Source of the DNA: CBDUMN01 sp965368335
GTDB lineage: Bacteria > Pseudomonadota > Alphaproteobacteria > Rhodospirillales > JAPHRK01
Length of the DNA: 46,163 nucleotides
Direction: 5' to 3'
NCBI GenBank assembly: GCA_965368335.1
Contig: CBDUMN010000018.1
Location: 1 to 46,163 of the forward strand
In this document: positions 16,984 to 25,597 of the stretch, one piece after another
Layout of the letters: each line of letters begins with the position of its first letter
Numbering within the stretch: the first letter of the stretch is position 1
The notes under the pieces: model-generated
Told to the model about the DNA's origin: nothing
Seen by the model: the letters and a program-made list of their open reading frames with translations, nothing else
The model's database searches: none
Program-made: the position numbers and the translations under genes

Positions 16984-17012
16984 TTACTAGCGCGAATCAT
17001 CCCCAAGGGCAA
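16984..17012 (-). promoter_or_regulatory. Predicted mdh / TCA-block promoter
   Basis: On the minus strand TTGCCC (17012-17007) and TAGTAA (16989-16984) are separated by 17 bases, with GCTAGTAA around the -10, again the alphaproteobacterial form. The leader to the mdh start would be about 95 bases. It is the likely start of the long TCA transcript. Confidence 0.5.
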
Positions 17013-17110
17013 GGACAAAGACACCAAAAATTCGCCCTGAAACCCGCAGAGACCCTACGTTTCAAGAGAAAATCGGTAATACCAGTCGATTCCGCAAGGC
17101 TTGACTTACG

Positions 17111-18226
17111 TCACGTCAAATGAGGCAGGGAGAGATACTCGGCCGACTGCATTTCATTCAGTCGTGAAACAGTGCGATGAAACTCGAAGGAGCCATCGCC
17201 TTTCGGGTAGAGGTCGTCGGGCGAAACCTCGGCCGAACAAACCAGGTTGACCTTGTGCTCATAGAGCGCATCGATCAGGGTGACGAAACGCTTGGCCTTG
17301 TCGCGGTTTTCCGGCCCCATCCGGGGAATATTCTCCAAAACAAGCGTATGGAACTGAACGGCGATTTCGAGATAATCCCCAGGCCCTAAAGCTTCGCCGC
17401 AAAGCGCATTGAACGTGGTCCGGGCCGCCCCTCCGGCAACGAAGGGGAAGTCGATCCGCCGCCCCTTGACCATCAGATAATCCGGCTTGGCCTTGCTGTC
17501 GCCACGCAATAGATTGAAGCAGCGCTCAATCAATTCATCGGCTTGCGGGCCCAAGGGCCAGAGATAAACCTCCTCGCCCTTGATCCGATTCATCCGGTAA
17601 TCGAATCCGCCATCCAGCTCCATCACATCGAGCTTTCTCTTGATCAGTTCGATAAACGGCAGGAACCGGTCGCGCTGAAGGCCGTTCTTATAAAGATCGC
17701 CGGGATACCGGTTCGAGGTGGTGACGACGACCACATCATTTTCGAACAAACACTCGAACAATCGCCCAAGAATCATCGCATCGGCAATATTGTCGACCAC
17801 GAACTCATCGAAACAAAGCAGCCAGGCGTCTTTGGCGATGGCGCGGGCAAGTGGCGGAATCGGATCGTCCTTATGCTTGCCCTTGCGAAAATCGTTGAGA
17901 CGGCTATGGACCTCCTGCATGAAGGCATGAAAATGGACCCGCCGTTTTTTATCCACCGGGGCGGTATCGAAAAACAGATCCATCACCATGGATTTGCCGG
18001 TCCCGACGTCGCCATAAATATAAAGCCCCTGGGGTGGGTCGCCACGTTGGGGCCGTGAAAGCCCGAAGCGAGCGCGCCAACCCTGATGACCGGTCGAGGG
18101 CTGGAACCGCTGCAACGCATGATAAAGGCTTTGCAGTTTTTCAGCCGCCAATTCCTGGGCCGGGTCGGCGGTTAAGTCGCCGGAAGCAAGCATGGCGCGG
18201 TATCGTGGGAGAGGACCCTCAGGCAT
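17111..18226 (-). CDS. zapE: Cell division ATPase ZapE (AFG1-like)
   Basis: A 371-residue AFG1/ZapE-family AAA-like ATPase. In E. coli ZapE acts at the Z-ring during division under stress; the mitochondrial relative AFG1 assists respiratory complexes. Walker A is GDVGTGKS (about 72-79), Walker B is LLCFDEF (136-142), and an Arg-rich sensor region follows (VTTSNRYPGDLYKNGLQRDRFLPFI). Length is normal. It is directly upstream of mdh on the same strand, the common alphaproteobacterial order, although mdh appears to have its own promoter in the 228-base gap. Confidence 0.92.
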   Translation of the reverse strand: MPEGPLPRYRAMLASGDLTADPAQELAAEKLQSLYHALQRFQPSTGHQGWRARFGLSRPQRGDPPQGLYIYGDVGTGKSMVMDLFFDTAPVDKKRRVHFHAFMQEVHSRLNDFRKGKHKDDPIPPLARAIAKDAWLLCFDEFVVDNIADAMILGRLFECLFENDVVVVTTSNRYPGDLYKNGLQRDRFLPFIELIKRKLDVMELDGGFDYRMNRIKGEEVYLWPLGPQADELIERCFNLLRGDSKAKPDYLMVKGRRIDFPFVAGGAARTTFNALCGEALGPGDYLEIAVQFHTLVLENIPRMGPENRDKAKRFVTLIDALYEHKVNLVCSAEVSPDDLYPKGDGSFEFHRTVSRLNEMQSAEYLSLPHLT

Positions 18227-18274
18227 AATCTCGTCGTATCTGGCAGTGAGCGTTTCTTGATGCTGCTCTCTTAT

Positions 18275-20368
18275 TTAGGCTTCCTGACTTTTCTTGAAAA
18301 GCGCTTTCAGGATTTCTTCGTAGCGAGCGACAAAACCCTCGGCATCCATCAAGGGAGAAGTCTCCATCTTTTTTCGCAAGCCAGCCCTTAGTCCGGCGAG
18401 GCGATCCCGGTCGGCGGCAAGGTCGGCGGCACAGGCGACATAATCCTCCGGGGTTTCCGCCACCAGCGCTTCCAGCCCGATGGCGGAAAGCAGGCTGAGG
18501 CCGACCCGCGCCGCATGCCGGTCACCGGCCAACGTCACCACGGGGGCTCCCATTATCATGGCCTCGCAGGTGGTCGTCGTGCCGTTGTAAGGGAAGGTAT
18601 CAAGCGCGATGTCCACTTCGTTATAAACCGCGAGGTGACTTTCCTGGCTTTGCTCATATCCGCGAAACACAACCCGCTCCCGCACGGACTGGTCGGCTTC
18701 CATTAATCGGCAAACACGGTCCCGAACGCCTTGGTCGACAAACTGCTTGCCCTTAAGCAGAAGCCTGGCGTCCGGCGCTCGTTTCATTAACCCGCCCCAA
18801 GCCTTCAGGGCATCGACCTGAATTTTCGCAAGATTGTTGAAGCAACCAAACGTCACAAAGCCGTTTCGTTTAAAAGGCGGCTCTCCAATCTCCGGCAGCT
18901 CCATCGTCGGCTCATAGCAGAGAAAACATTCGGGGAGCCGGACCAATTCCTCCGTCCCCAGAGCGTAGTTTGGCGTTTCAGGGTCGGTGCGCGCATCGAC
19001 CAACCGAACGTCCATTTCCTGCACCCCGGTCGTGTTGGGGTAACCGATCCAGGTTATCTGCAAAGGGGCCGACCGGGCGGCGAACAACGACAATTTATTG
19101 TGCCCGGTCTGTCCGCCAAGATCGATCAGGATATCGATACCGTCTTTGATGATCCGTTCACGCAGGGCTTCAATCGGCAATGAAGAAGCGTCGACCCAAT
19201 GGTCCACCGCATCCTTAATAGAATTCGTAACCTCATCGGCCTTTTTATTGGTCGAATAGGCGAAAACTTCAAAATCAATGCGGTCGTGACCTCGCAAGAC
19301 GGGCCGGATAAAATTGGCGACAGAGTGACGCCTGAAATCATGGGAAACGTAACCGACACGCAGGCTGGCGCCGGTTTTCGTCACCTTTCTTGAAAGGGCT
19401 TCAAATCGTTTTGCTTTTTTGCCCAGGCCAATTTTTGCCCCCCAGAGCACATGCCTTTCGGCAATCCCCTCTGCGCTGAGCTGATCGGAGTAGTTAAGGG
19501 TCAGAAGATAGTTGGAAATCAGCTGTTCCGAGTTCTCCCCGGATTTCAGCAGTTCTTCATATTTTTCTATTGCCTCATCAACCCGCCCCATCTCTTTGAT
19601 GGCGGCAATATAATTAAGCTGCGACTGTATGAGATTGGGCGATAAACGGGCGGCCTCTGCCAAATGCCCTTCCGCTTCACTGATCCGCCCCGCCGCCTGC
19701 AACATCACACCGTAATTATTGCGCACCTCCATGGCGTCGGGCGCCAGGGAAAAAGCCGACTTAAATTGCGCCTCGGCCTCATCGAACCGTTTCAGGTTTT
19801 TCAACAATGTCCCATAGCCGACCAACGCCTTAAGAGAATAAGGCGCAATCTCCAGGGCCCCTTTAAACCGCTTCTCGGCCGCATCCATTTTCCCCGCATC
19901 GGCCAATGTTTCAGCCAAATTGACCGATAAATCCGGAGATCTGGGATCTTTTGAAAGGCCGTTTTCGTATATCTCGATTGCTTCGTCGTATCGGCCTTGC
20001 TCGGCCAGGACGACCCCGAGATTGACGTAAATCATCGTCATGTCCGGCGACAGAGCCAGGGCCTTACGATACATCTCTTCGGCCTTGCCCGCCTTCCCCT
20101 CCGCCTTGAGCAACAGGCCCATATTGACCATCAGACCAGCACTTTTGGGGGCAAGTTTTATGGCTTTCTGGAAGTGGATTTTAGCCTTGGGGAGCTTGCC
20201 CTGCTGCTGGAGCGTCAGTCCCAGAAAATTCTGCACGTCGGGGTCTTTCGGCGCTTTTTTAGCCATCTTGGCAAACAGGCTCTCCGCCTCGTCCAACCGC
20301 CCATCATTCATGAGCCGTTGGGCGTTCTGCATATCCTGCAGGAAGTTGCCCGTCAGTTTTGCCGCCAT
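18275..20368 (-). CDS. TPR-repeat GT41 glycosyltransferase (OGT/SPINDLY-like)
   Basis: A 697-residue cytoplasmic protein. The first 290 or so residues are about eight TPR repeats (for example AGKAEEMYRKALALSPDMTMIYVNLGVVLAEQGRYDEAIEIYENGL). From about 330 there is a GT41 catalytic region, the family of eukaryotic O-GlcNAc transferase and SPINDLY. Recognisable blocks are VGYVSHDFRRHSVANF, DLGGQTGHN, WIGYPNTTG, FGCFNNLAKI with the nucleotide-sugar Lys, and DTFPYNGTTTTCEAMIMGAPVVTL. The expected activity is transfer of a sugar from a nucleotide donor to Ser/Thr of a protein bound by the TPRs. Bacterial members often modify flagellins or adhesins, but no such target is near. It is co-directional with the DHH gene upstream, with a hairpin between them. 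Confidence 0.88.
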   Translation of the reverse strand: MAAKLTGNFLQDMQNAQRLMNDGRLDEAESLFAKMAKKAPKDPDVQNFLGLTLQQQGKLPKAKIHFQKAIKLAPKSAGLMVNMGLLLKAEGKAGKAEEMYRKALALSPDMTMIYVNLGVVLAEQGRYDEAIEIYENGLSKDPRSPDLSVNLAETLADAGKMDAAEKRFKGALEIAPYSLKALVGYGTLLKNLKRFDEAEAQFKSAFSLAPDAMEVRNNYGVMLQAAGRISEAEGHLAEAARLSPNLIQSQLNYIAAIKEMGRVDEAIEKYEELLKSGENSEQLISNYLLTLNYSDQLSAEGIAERHVLWGAKIGLGKKAKRFEALSRKVTKTGASLRVGYVSHDFRRHSVANFIRPVLRGHDRIDFEVFAYSTNKKADEVTNSIKDAVDHWVDASSLPIEALRERIIKDGIDILIDLGGQTGHNKLSLFAARSAPLQITWIGYPNTTGVQEMDVRLVDARTDPETPNYALGTEELVRLPECFLCYEPTMELPEIGEPPFKRNGFVTFGCFNNLAKIQVDALKAWGGLMKRAPDARLLLKGKQFVDQGVRDRVCRLMEADQSVRERVVFRGYEQSQESHLAVYNEVDIALDTFPYNGTTTTCEAMIMGAPVVTLAGDRHAARVGLSLLSAIGLEALVAETPEDYVACAADLAADRDRLAGLRAGLRKKMETSPLMDAEGFVARYEEILKALFKKSQEA

Positions 20369-20393
20369 TGGGTACCCGTCAACTCAAACGAAG

Positions 20394-20419
20394 ACCGGCA
20401 TAGCCTGAGCCATGCCGGT
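20394..20419 (-). terminator. Hairpin after the DHH gene
   Basis: A perfect 8-base stem (ACCGGCAT, 20394-20401; ATGCCGGT, 20412-20419) with a 10-base loop follows the DHH stop by about 30 bases. On the minus strand it is followed by the T-rich CTTCGTTT. It is a moderate intrinsic terminator in the gap before the TPR gene. Confidence 0.5.
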
Positions 20420-20450
20420 GCTTTAATCATCGTTTTTTCGCCAGAGGGCT

Positions 20451-21383
20451 TTAGCCGTCGGCGTTGATTCTTTCGACCAGCTCTTTCAGTACGTCGTCGG
20501 CCTTGTCGTTTTCGACTTGGCAAGTCCCTGCTGCGTGGTGACCGCCGCCGCCGTATTTGAGCATCAGCGCGCCGACGTTGGTTTTCGATGAACGGTCGAA
20601 AATCGACTTGCCGGTCGCGAAAACCGTGTTCTGCTTTTTCAAGCCCCAAAGGACATGAATGGAAATATTACACTCGGGATAGAGCGCATAGATCATGAAG
20701 CGGTTGCCCGCAAAGATGGTCTCTTCGTTGCGCAGATCGAGAACCACCAAGTTCTTGTGGACGACGGAACAGCGCTTGACCTGCTCCTTGAACTTCTCTT
20801 CCTGATTCCGATAAAGCTCGACCCGTTCTTTGACGTCGGGCAGTTCGAGAATTTCATCGATGGAATGGTTCCGACAGTAATCGATCAGCTCCATCATCAG
20901 TTGGTAGTTGGAGATTCGAAACTCTTTGAATCGACCGAGCCCGGTGCGTGCGTCCATCAGGAAGTTGAGTAACGGCCAACCCTGAGCGTTGATCACCTCG
21001 TCCTTTTCGAACTGGGCCGCGTCGCCTTTATCGACGGCTTCCATCAACTCATCAGAAATGGTCGGGAATTCCTGCTTGCCGCCGTAGTAGCGGTAAACCA
21101 CGCGGGCCGCCGATGGCGCATCGGGATCGATAACCAGATTGCCCGGCTCATGATCGAGGCGATCCAGTTCGCTGGCATGGTGATCGAAAGCCAAATGAAC
21201 GCCCGGCACATAGGGCAGGTTGGTCGTGATGTCCCGGCTGGAGATTTCAATCTTACCGTCTTGCATGTCCTTGGGATGGACGAAGGCAATATCATCGATA
21301 AGGTCCATTTCCTTCAGCAACACGGCGCAGACCAAACCGTCGAAATCGCTGCGTGTCACCAAGCGGTACCTGTTATGGGCCAT
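20451..21383 (-). CDS. DHH/DHHA1 family phosphoesterase
   Basis: A 310-residue DHH-superfamily phosphoesterase. The N-terminal metal site is seen in SDFDGLVCAVLL (D13, D15) and FDHHASE (D67-H68-H69), and the C-terminal DHHA1 domain has GGGGHHAAG near residue 280. Relatives include exopolyphosphatases, oligoribonuclease NrnA and cyclic-dinucleotide phosphodiesterases. The substrate cannot be told from sequence; bioinformatic labels of exopolyphosphatase are common for this type. The ATG at 21383 is chosen over a longer frame because a GGAGG lies ten bases upstream and the family starts at RYRLVTRSDFDG. A strong sigma-70-like promoter lies about 80 bases upstream. Confidence 0.85.
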   Translation of the reverse strand: MAHNRYRLVTRSDFDGLVCAVLLKEMDLIDDIAFVHPKDMQDGKIEISSRDITTNLPYVPGVHLAFDHHASELDRLDHEPGNLVIDPDAPSAARVVYRYYGGKQEFPTISDELMEAVDKGDAAQFEKDEVINAQGWPLLNFLMDARTGLGRFKEFRISNYQLMMELIDYCRNHSIDEILELPDVKERVELYRNQEEKFKEQVKRCSVVHKNLVVLDLRNEETIFAGNRFMIYALYPECNISIHVLWGLKKQNTVFATGKSIFDRSSKTNVGALMLKYGGGGHHAAGTCQVENDKADDVLKELVERINADG

Positions 21384-21459
21384 CTGTCTGGAACCTCCTA
21401 CCTTCCGTCGGGCAAGTCTCAAATGTCAGAACACACATCTGGACGTTATTTGTTCAGCA

Positions 21460-21488
21460 ATTAGAACAGAGTAATGCCGGTCTGCCAA
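21460..21488 (-). promoter_or_regulatory. Predicted strong promoter of the DHH gene
   Basis: On the minus strand TTGGCA (21488-21483) and TCTAAT (21465-21460) are exactly 17 bases apart; each matches the sigma-70 consensus at five of six positions. An inverted repeat TGTTC/GAACA (21451-21455 and 21464-21468) overlaps the -10 box and may be an operator. Confidence 0.6.
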
Positions 21489-21543
21489 GGGCACAACCGT
21501 CTATTTTTCATGCGGTGCAATTCCAGTCCCCCAGCCCCTGCCG

Positions 21544-23553
21544 CTAAGTCGTTGAGTCAACCGCCGGTTTGGCTGGAGACGCAGAGGAAGCGGTGGCTTC
21601 CGTCGCCTGCTTAGGCGTTGCTGGCGCAGGGGAAATCGGAGGCGATGTCGTTTCCGCCTGATTTCCAGGCCCGGCATCCTGTTCTTGAGGCGCAGGACCG
21701 GGCTGTTCCGGCACTGTCTGCGGCAGCATCTCTCCGCCAGTTACCGATGCACCCGGCTGCCAGCCGACCTCATAAACCGGGACCGGGTCCTTAAACCCTT
21801 TCATCTTGCGGGTCCCTTTGTCGATATAGGCGAATCCAGCCGATACGGTTTCCGTTTTGACCGCTTCGGAGACCAACACCTTGTCGGTTTCGCAGGCCGC
21901 ACAAAGCCTTGCTGAAAGCTGAACCGTCACGCCGAACAGATCGTTGTCTTCGGCAATCGCCTCGCCACAGTTAACGCCAATGCGCAGGTGTAGCGGCTGA
22001 TCCGGCGCGGCCCGGTTGTTGCCATCAATCCGCCGCTGAATATCGATGCCTGCGGCAACCGCCTTTTCAACATTGTTGAACGACGCCATGATCCCATCGC
22101 CCGTGTGCTTGATTTCCTTGCCGTAGTAGTTGGTCAAGGCGGAGCGGACGATTTTATTGTGGGTTCGGACCAGGTGTTGGGCCGCATGGTCGCCAAGGGT
22201 AACGGTCATATCCGTCGAGCCCACGATGTCGGTGAACATCACCGCAATTGGCCCCTTGCCCCCCTTATCGTCACTTGCCGGATTGCGCCAATTATCCAGC
22301 GCCTCGAGAAGTTTCGCCGGGCCGTTTTCATCACCATCGAGATAGGCGGACATGGCCGCCCGGCCTTCATCCACCATGTCCAGATAGTTGGGGTTCATCA
22401 GGTAGCTCTCAAACGAATCGGCGAACCTTTCGGCCTGGGCGACATTGGTGCCGAGCGCCATCACCGTATCGCGAAGAATAATCGATATATCGAGTCGCGG
22501 CAGACCGCGCTCCGACCCCAGTTCCTCACTCGCTCCGGCCATGAAAAGGTTGATGCCGAAACGGGACATATTATCGAGCTTGCTATATTTCTGCTTAACT
22601 GCCGCGATACCCAGCTTAAGGAAATTGACCATGGTCAGCTTTTGAATCTCACCGGCAGCCGTCATCCCGCTGGCGTTTTCTTCTTCGGGCTCGGCTTCAA
22701 CCTCGGGCGCTACCGGCTCGGGCTCGGGTTCGGGATCGGGCTCGGGCTCAGGCTCGGGCTCAGGCTCCAGATCCTCGACAATCTCTTCCACTTCTTCGAT
22801 CTCAGGAAGCCCAGGATCAATCTCTTTCGACGAATCACCGCCATCATCAAGCAGCCCACTGGAATCCATTTCGATTTTTTCAGGTTCGTTCTTTTCAGTG
22901 GGTTTCTTGGCCGGAGGTTCATCTTCGTCAACATCGTACTGATCGTCGTACCCCCCCTCCCCCACCGAGAGCTTGTTGCGGTAGACGAAAAACAAAACCA
23001 GCGCGAAAACAACGAACAGCGAGACGAAAACCCCAACCAGGGTCTGCCCTTTCGATAGGCCGCTGATCAGATGATAGAGCCCGTAACGCGGCGCCATCAT
23101 CGAAAAAAGCAGGGTCAGCACGGCGGAAAGCGCCGTACTCGAGAGAACGATCAGAATCACAAAGCCAATGGCTTTACCGATGCTGTTGGCGCGCTGCCGC
23201 TGCGCCTCAAGCGCACGCTCTTCTTCTTCAAAAGGATCGTCTAAATAGTCGCCCAGATTGGTGCGCCCATACCCCCGCACACTCGCACCACCGCCCGAAC
23301 GCCGAGGAGAAGAATCGCCACTCCGCGACCCTCCCGGCCGTTGAGCGCTTTTGTAAACGGTGACTTCCTTCATCTCACCGGTGTCGGAGTTGTAAGACTC
23401 CATCACCACCTTGACCTGAGCGCCCCGCTTAATACGCTCTAGGGAATAGGCGTCCTCCATCGCTTCGTCCTTTTCGGACGAAGGGTAACGGGCCTGGATT
23501 TCCCAGCGCCCCCCCATTTCAATGCTGACTTCGTAGGTTCGTCTTATTCCCAT
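21544..23553 (-). CDS. Membrane-anchored class III adenylate/guanylate cyclase
   Basis: A 669-residue protein with a soluble N-terminus (about 1-120), two predicted membrane helices (about 127-152 and 171-192), an acidic Glu/Pro-rich linker (about 207-292), a region of unknown fold, and a class III cyclase domain (about 434-600). The two metal Asp are D442 (MFTDIVGS) and D486 (KHTGDG), the Lys before the second suggests adenine use, and the usual transition-state Asn is Gln in GVTVQLSARL. The tail is Pro/Thr/Ala-rich. It should make cAMP (or cGMP) at the inner membrane. The ATG at 23553 is preferred because family-like sequence starts there; a GTG at 23595 would add 14 residues. It diverges from the monooxygenase gene across an operator-like repeat. 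Confidence 0.85.
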   Translation of the reverse strand: MGIRRTYEVSIEMGGRWEIQARYPSSEKDEAMEDAYSLERIKRGAQVKVVMESYNSDTGEMKEVTVYKSAQRPGGSRSGDSSPRRSGGGASVRGYGRTNLGDYLDDPFEEEERALEAQRQRANSIGKAIGFVILIVLSSTALSAVLTLLFSMMAPRYGLYHLISGLSKGQTLVGVFVSLFVVFALVLFFVYRNKLSVGEGGYDDQYDVDEDEPPAKKPTEKNEPEKIEMDSSGLLDDGGDSSKEIDPGLPEIEEVEEIVEDLEPEPEPEPEPDPEPEPEPVAPEVEAEPEEENASGMTAAGEIQKLTMVNFLKLGIAAVKQKYSKLDNMSRFGINLFMAGASEELGSERGLPRLDISIILRDTVMALGTNVAQAERFADSFESYLMNPNYLDMVDEGRAAMSAYLDGDENGPAKLLEALDNWRNPASDDKGGKGPIAVMFTDIVGSTDMTVTLGDHAAQHLVRTHNKIVRSALTNYYGKEIKHTGDGIMASFNNVEKAVAAGIDIQRRIDGNNRAAPDQPLHLRIGVNCGEAIAEDNDLFGVTVQLSARLCAACETDKVLVSEAVKTETVSAGFAYIDKGTRKMKGFKDPVPVYEVGWQPGASVTGGEMLPQTVPEQPGPAPQEQDAGPGNQAETTSPPISPAPATPKQATEATASSASPAKPAVDSTT
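22715..22768. repeat. Hexanucleotide tandem repeat coding for Glu-Pro
   Basis: Nine consecutive six-base units close to GGCTCG lie inside the cyclase gene. On the coding strand they give an alternating Glu/Pro (one Asp) rod-like linker between the membrane helices and the catalytic part. Changes in copy number would keep the frame and alter linker length. Confidence 0.8.
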
Positions 23554-23646
23554 TCCCAAACCAATATCCGGAAGCTCCCAAAAGACTCCGGCCACACATA
23601 CCCAGCAAAATCATAGCCACGCCGGGTTTAGGAAATATGAAACAAC

Positions 23647-23683
23647 CCTTTGTTGTGCCAGGGGAAATATACAGCAACAAAGG
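23647..23683. promoter_or_regulatory. Operator-like inverted repeat in the cyclase/monooxygenase gap
   Basis: A perfect 9-base inverted repeat, CCTTTGTTG (23647-23655) and CAACAAAGG (23675-23683), is separated by 19 bases so that the arm centres are 28 bases apart. A further ACAAC/GTTGT dyad (23642-23646, 23652-23656) overlaps its left arm. It lies between divergent start codons (23553 and 23810) and could control either gene. Confidence 0.45.
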
Positions 23684-23809
23684 CACTTTATCATTCTATC
23701 TAGAGTTTCTTTGGCAAAATTAAAACCCTTCTGTGTTTGAGCCGACAGTTGAGTGTTTTCTTCAACACTTTCACCGTTTAAAGTCTCCGCCCGAGGGGTG
23801 GACGACAAA

Positions 23810-25390
23810 ATGCTGCAAACCTATCATTATAAAGAATATCCGCACCGGCCTTCTTCGGACCAACAGGAAAGCGGGATCACCCGCCATCCGGTCATCGTTG
23901 TGGGCGGCGGCCCGGTCGGCCTCACCGCGGCCATCGACCTGCGGCTCAAGGGCATTCCAGCGGTAGTTCTGACGCAAAACAAAACCGTCAGCATCGGCTC
24001 ACGCGCCGTTTGCTATTCGAAACGCGCTCTCGAAGTCTGGGACCGGCTGGGATGCGCTGAAGAGATGATCGCCAAGGGCGTGGTCTGGAAAACCGGGCGG
24101 CTGTTCAACGGCGAGCAGGAGGTGTTCAACTTCGACCTCCTGCCCGAAGAGGGGCATAAGTGCCCCGCCTTCATCAATCTTCAGCAATATCACCTGGAAG
24201 ATATTCTGATCGCCCGGGCCGAAACCTTGGGGGTCGATATCCGCTGGCAGGAAACCGTAACCGACATAGAGCAAAACGGCGACTTTATCCGCCTCGCCAT
24301 CGACACGCCCTCCGGAGCTTACGCCCTTGACGCCGACTGGCTGATCGCCGCCGACGGCTCCAAATCGGTTTTAAGAGACTGTCTCGGCCTCGAATTCACC
24401 GGAAAAGTTTTCAAGGATCGCTTCCTGATCACCGATGTGGTGATGAAAAACGATTTTCCGCCCGAGCGTTGGTTTTGGTTCGACCCGCCGTTCAATCCGG
24501 GCCGCTCAACCTTGCTGCATAAACAGGCCGACGACCTGTGGCGTATTGATTTCCAACTGGGATGGGACGCCGACCCGGAAGAGGAAATGAAGCCCGAACG
24601 GGTCATCCCCCGCCTTAAGGCCATGTTGGGCGACATGGTGGAATTCGAACTGGAGTGGGTTTCGGTCTACACCTACCAGTGCCTGCGCCTCGATCATTTC
24701 CGTCACGGTCGCGTGTTGTTCGCCGGGGATTCCGCCCATCAGGTCTCTCCCTTCGGCGCGCGGGGCGCCAACTCGGGCGTTCAGGACACCGACAATCTGA
24801 TCTGGAAGCTCAAGATGGTCATAGGCGGTGAGGCCCCTGAAACCCTGCTCGACACCTATGATCGCGAACGGGTCGAGGCCGCCGATATCAACCTGATGAA
24901 CTCGACCCGTTCAACCGATTTCATCGTCCCCAAAGGCGCCATCAGCCGAGCCTTCCGCGATGCCGTTCTCGATCTCGCCAGGGACTATTCTTTCGCCAGG
25001 CCCTTGATCAACAGCGGACGGCTCTCATTGCCTGCAACCTATACGGACCCAACTCTTTTAACGTCCGATGAAGACGCGTTCGACGGAGGCCCTGTCCCCG
25101 GCGCGCCCTGTCCCGATGCGCCGCTCAATGAAGGATGGCTGCTGGAAAATTTGGGCGGACGTTTCGTTCTTCTCTGCTTCGGTGAAACTCCCGACACCTC
25201 TGACCTTGCCTGTGATCGCCTCACGGTCGGCGAAGAGGCGGAACTCGCCGTTCGGCGCTATGACGGAAAGTCCGGCACGGTCTATCTGGTCCGCCCCGAT
25301 CAGCATGTGGCCGGACGTTGGCGCAATTTCGACAGAGACGCCATCCAAACGGCGCTCAACAAAGCCTCAGGGAAAGGAAAGGCCCCATGA
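23810..25390 (+). CDS. FAD-dependent aromatic monooxygenase (MhaA/MhpA-like)
   Basis: A 526-residue class A flavoprotein hydroxylase. FAD/NADH binding is shown by VIVVGGGPVGLTAA (about 28-41), the DG motif by WLIAADGSKSVLR, and the second FAD motif by GRVLFAGDSAHQVSPFGARGANSGVQD near residue 305. A thioredoxin-like C-terminal extension follows, as in phenol and 3-hydroxyphenylpropionate hydroxylases. The substrate is probably a hydroxylated aromatic acid. The pairing with a small DUF2783 protein recalls the MhaA/MhaB 3-hydroxyphenylacetate hydroxylase of Pseudomonas, which makes homogentisate. The ATG at 23810 is preferred, with GAGGGGTGG about eight bases upstream; an in-frame GTG at 23753 is weaker. 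It overlaps DUF2783 by ATGA. Confidence 0.85.
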   Translation: MLQTYHYKEYPHRPSSDQQESGITRHPVIVVGGGPVGLTAAIDLRLKGIPAVVLTQNKTVSIGSRAVCYSKRALEVWDRLGCAEEMIAKGVVWKTGRLFNGEQEVFNFDLLPEEGHKCPAFINLQQYHLEDILIARAETLGVDIRWQETVTDIEQNGDFIRLAIDTPSGAYALDADWLIAADGSKSVLRDCLGLEFTGKVFKDRFLITDVVMKNDFPPERWFWFDPPFNPGRSTLLHKQADDLWRIDFQLGWDADPEEEMKPERVIPRLKAMLGDMVEFELEWVSVYTYQCLRLDHFRHGRVLFAGDSAHQVSPFGARGANSGVQDTDNLIWKLKMVIGGEAPETLLDTYDRERVEAADINLMNSTRSTDFIVPKGAISRAFRDAVLDLARDYSFARPLINSGRLSLPATYTDPTLLTSDEDAFDGGPVPGAPCPDAPLNEGWLLENLGGRFVLLCFGETPDTSDLACDRLTVGEEAELAVRRYDGKSGTVYLVRPDQHVAGRWRNFDRDAIQTALNKASGKGKAP

Positions 25391-25578
25391 AACTCAATAC
25401 CGACCCCAATATCGACAACCCGGACGATTTCTACGAAATGCTGATCGAGTTTCATCGGGACTTAAGCGAGGAGCATAGCCTGAAAGCCAACGCCAAACTG
25501 ATTTTGCTGCTCGCCAACCACATCGGAGACAAGGAAGTCATTGCCGAGGCCATGGCCATCGCCCGCAAGTCGGGCTGA
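25387..25578 (+). CDS. DUF2783 small protein, likely monooxygenase partner
   Basis: A 63-residue acidic, mostly helical protein (NPDDFYEMLIEFHRDLSEE, then LKANAKLILLLANHIGD). It fits the DUF2783 family, whose genes commonly follow a flavin monooxygenase of the type found here. Its ATG overlaps the monooxygenase stop (ATGA), so the two are translationally coupled. The small coupling protein MhaB of the Pseudomonas 3-hydroxyphenylacetate hydroxylase is of similar size and position; equivalence is inferred, not shown by residue identity. No membrane segment, signal or cysteine is present. Confidence 0.8.
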   Translation: MKLNTDPNIDNPDDFYEMLIEFHRDLSEEHSLKANAKLILLLANHIGDKEVIAEAMAIARKSG

Positions 25579-25597
25579 TTTTTCCGACCCTGCCCAC

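Noticed and set aside
21451..21468. LexA box in the DHH promoter
   Set aside because: The TGTTC/GAACA dyad has inverted arms with an eight-base gap, whereas the alphaproteobacterial LexA site is a direct GTTC-N7-GTTC repeat.
22715..22768. Tandem repeat as a CRISPR or regulatory array
   Set aside because: The units are six bases long, contiguous without spacers, and are read as Glu-Pro codons inside the cyclase gene.
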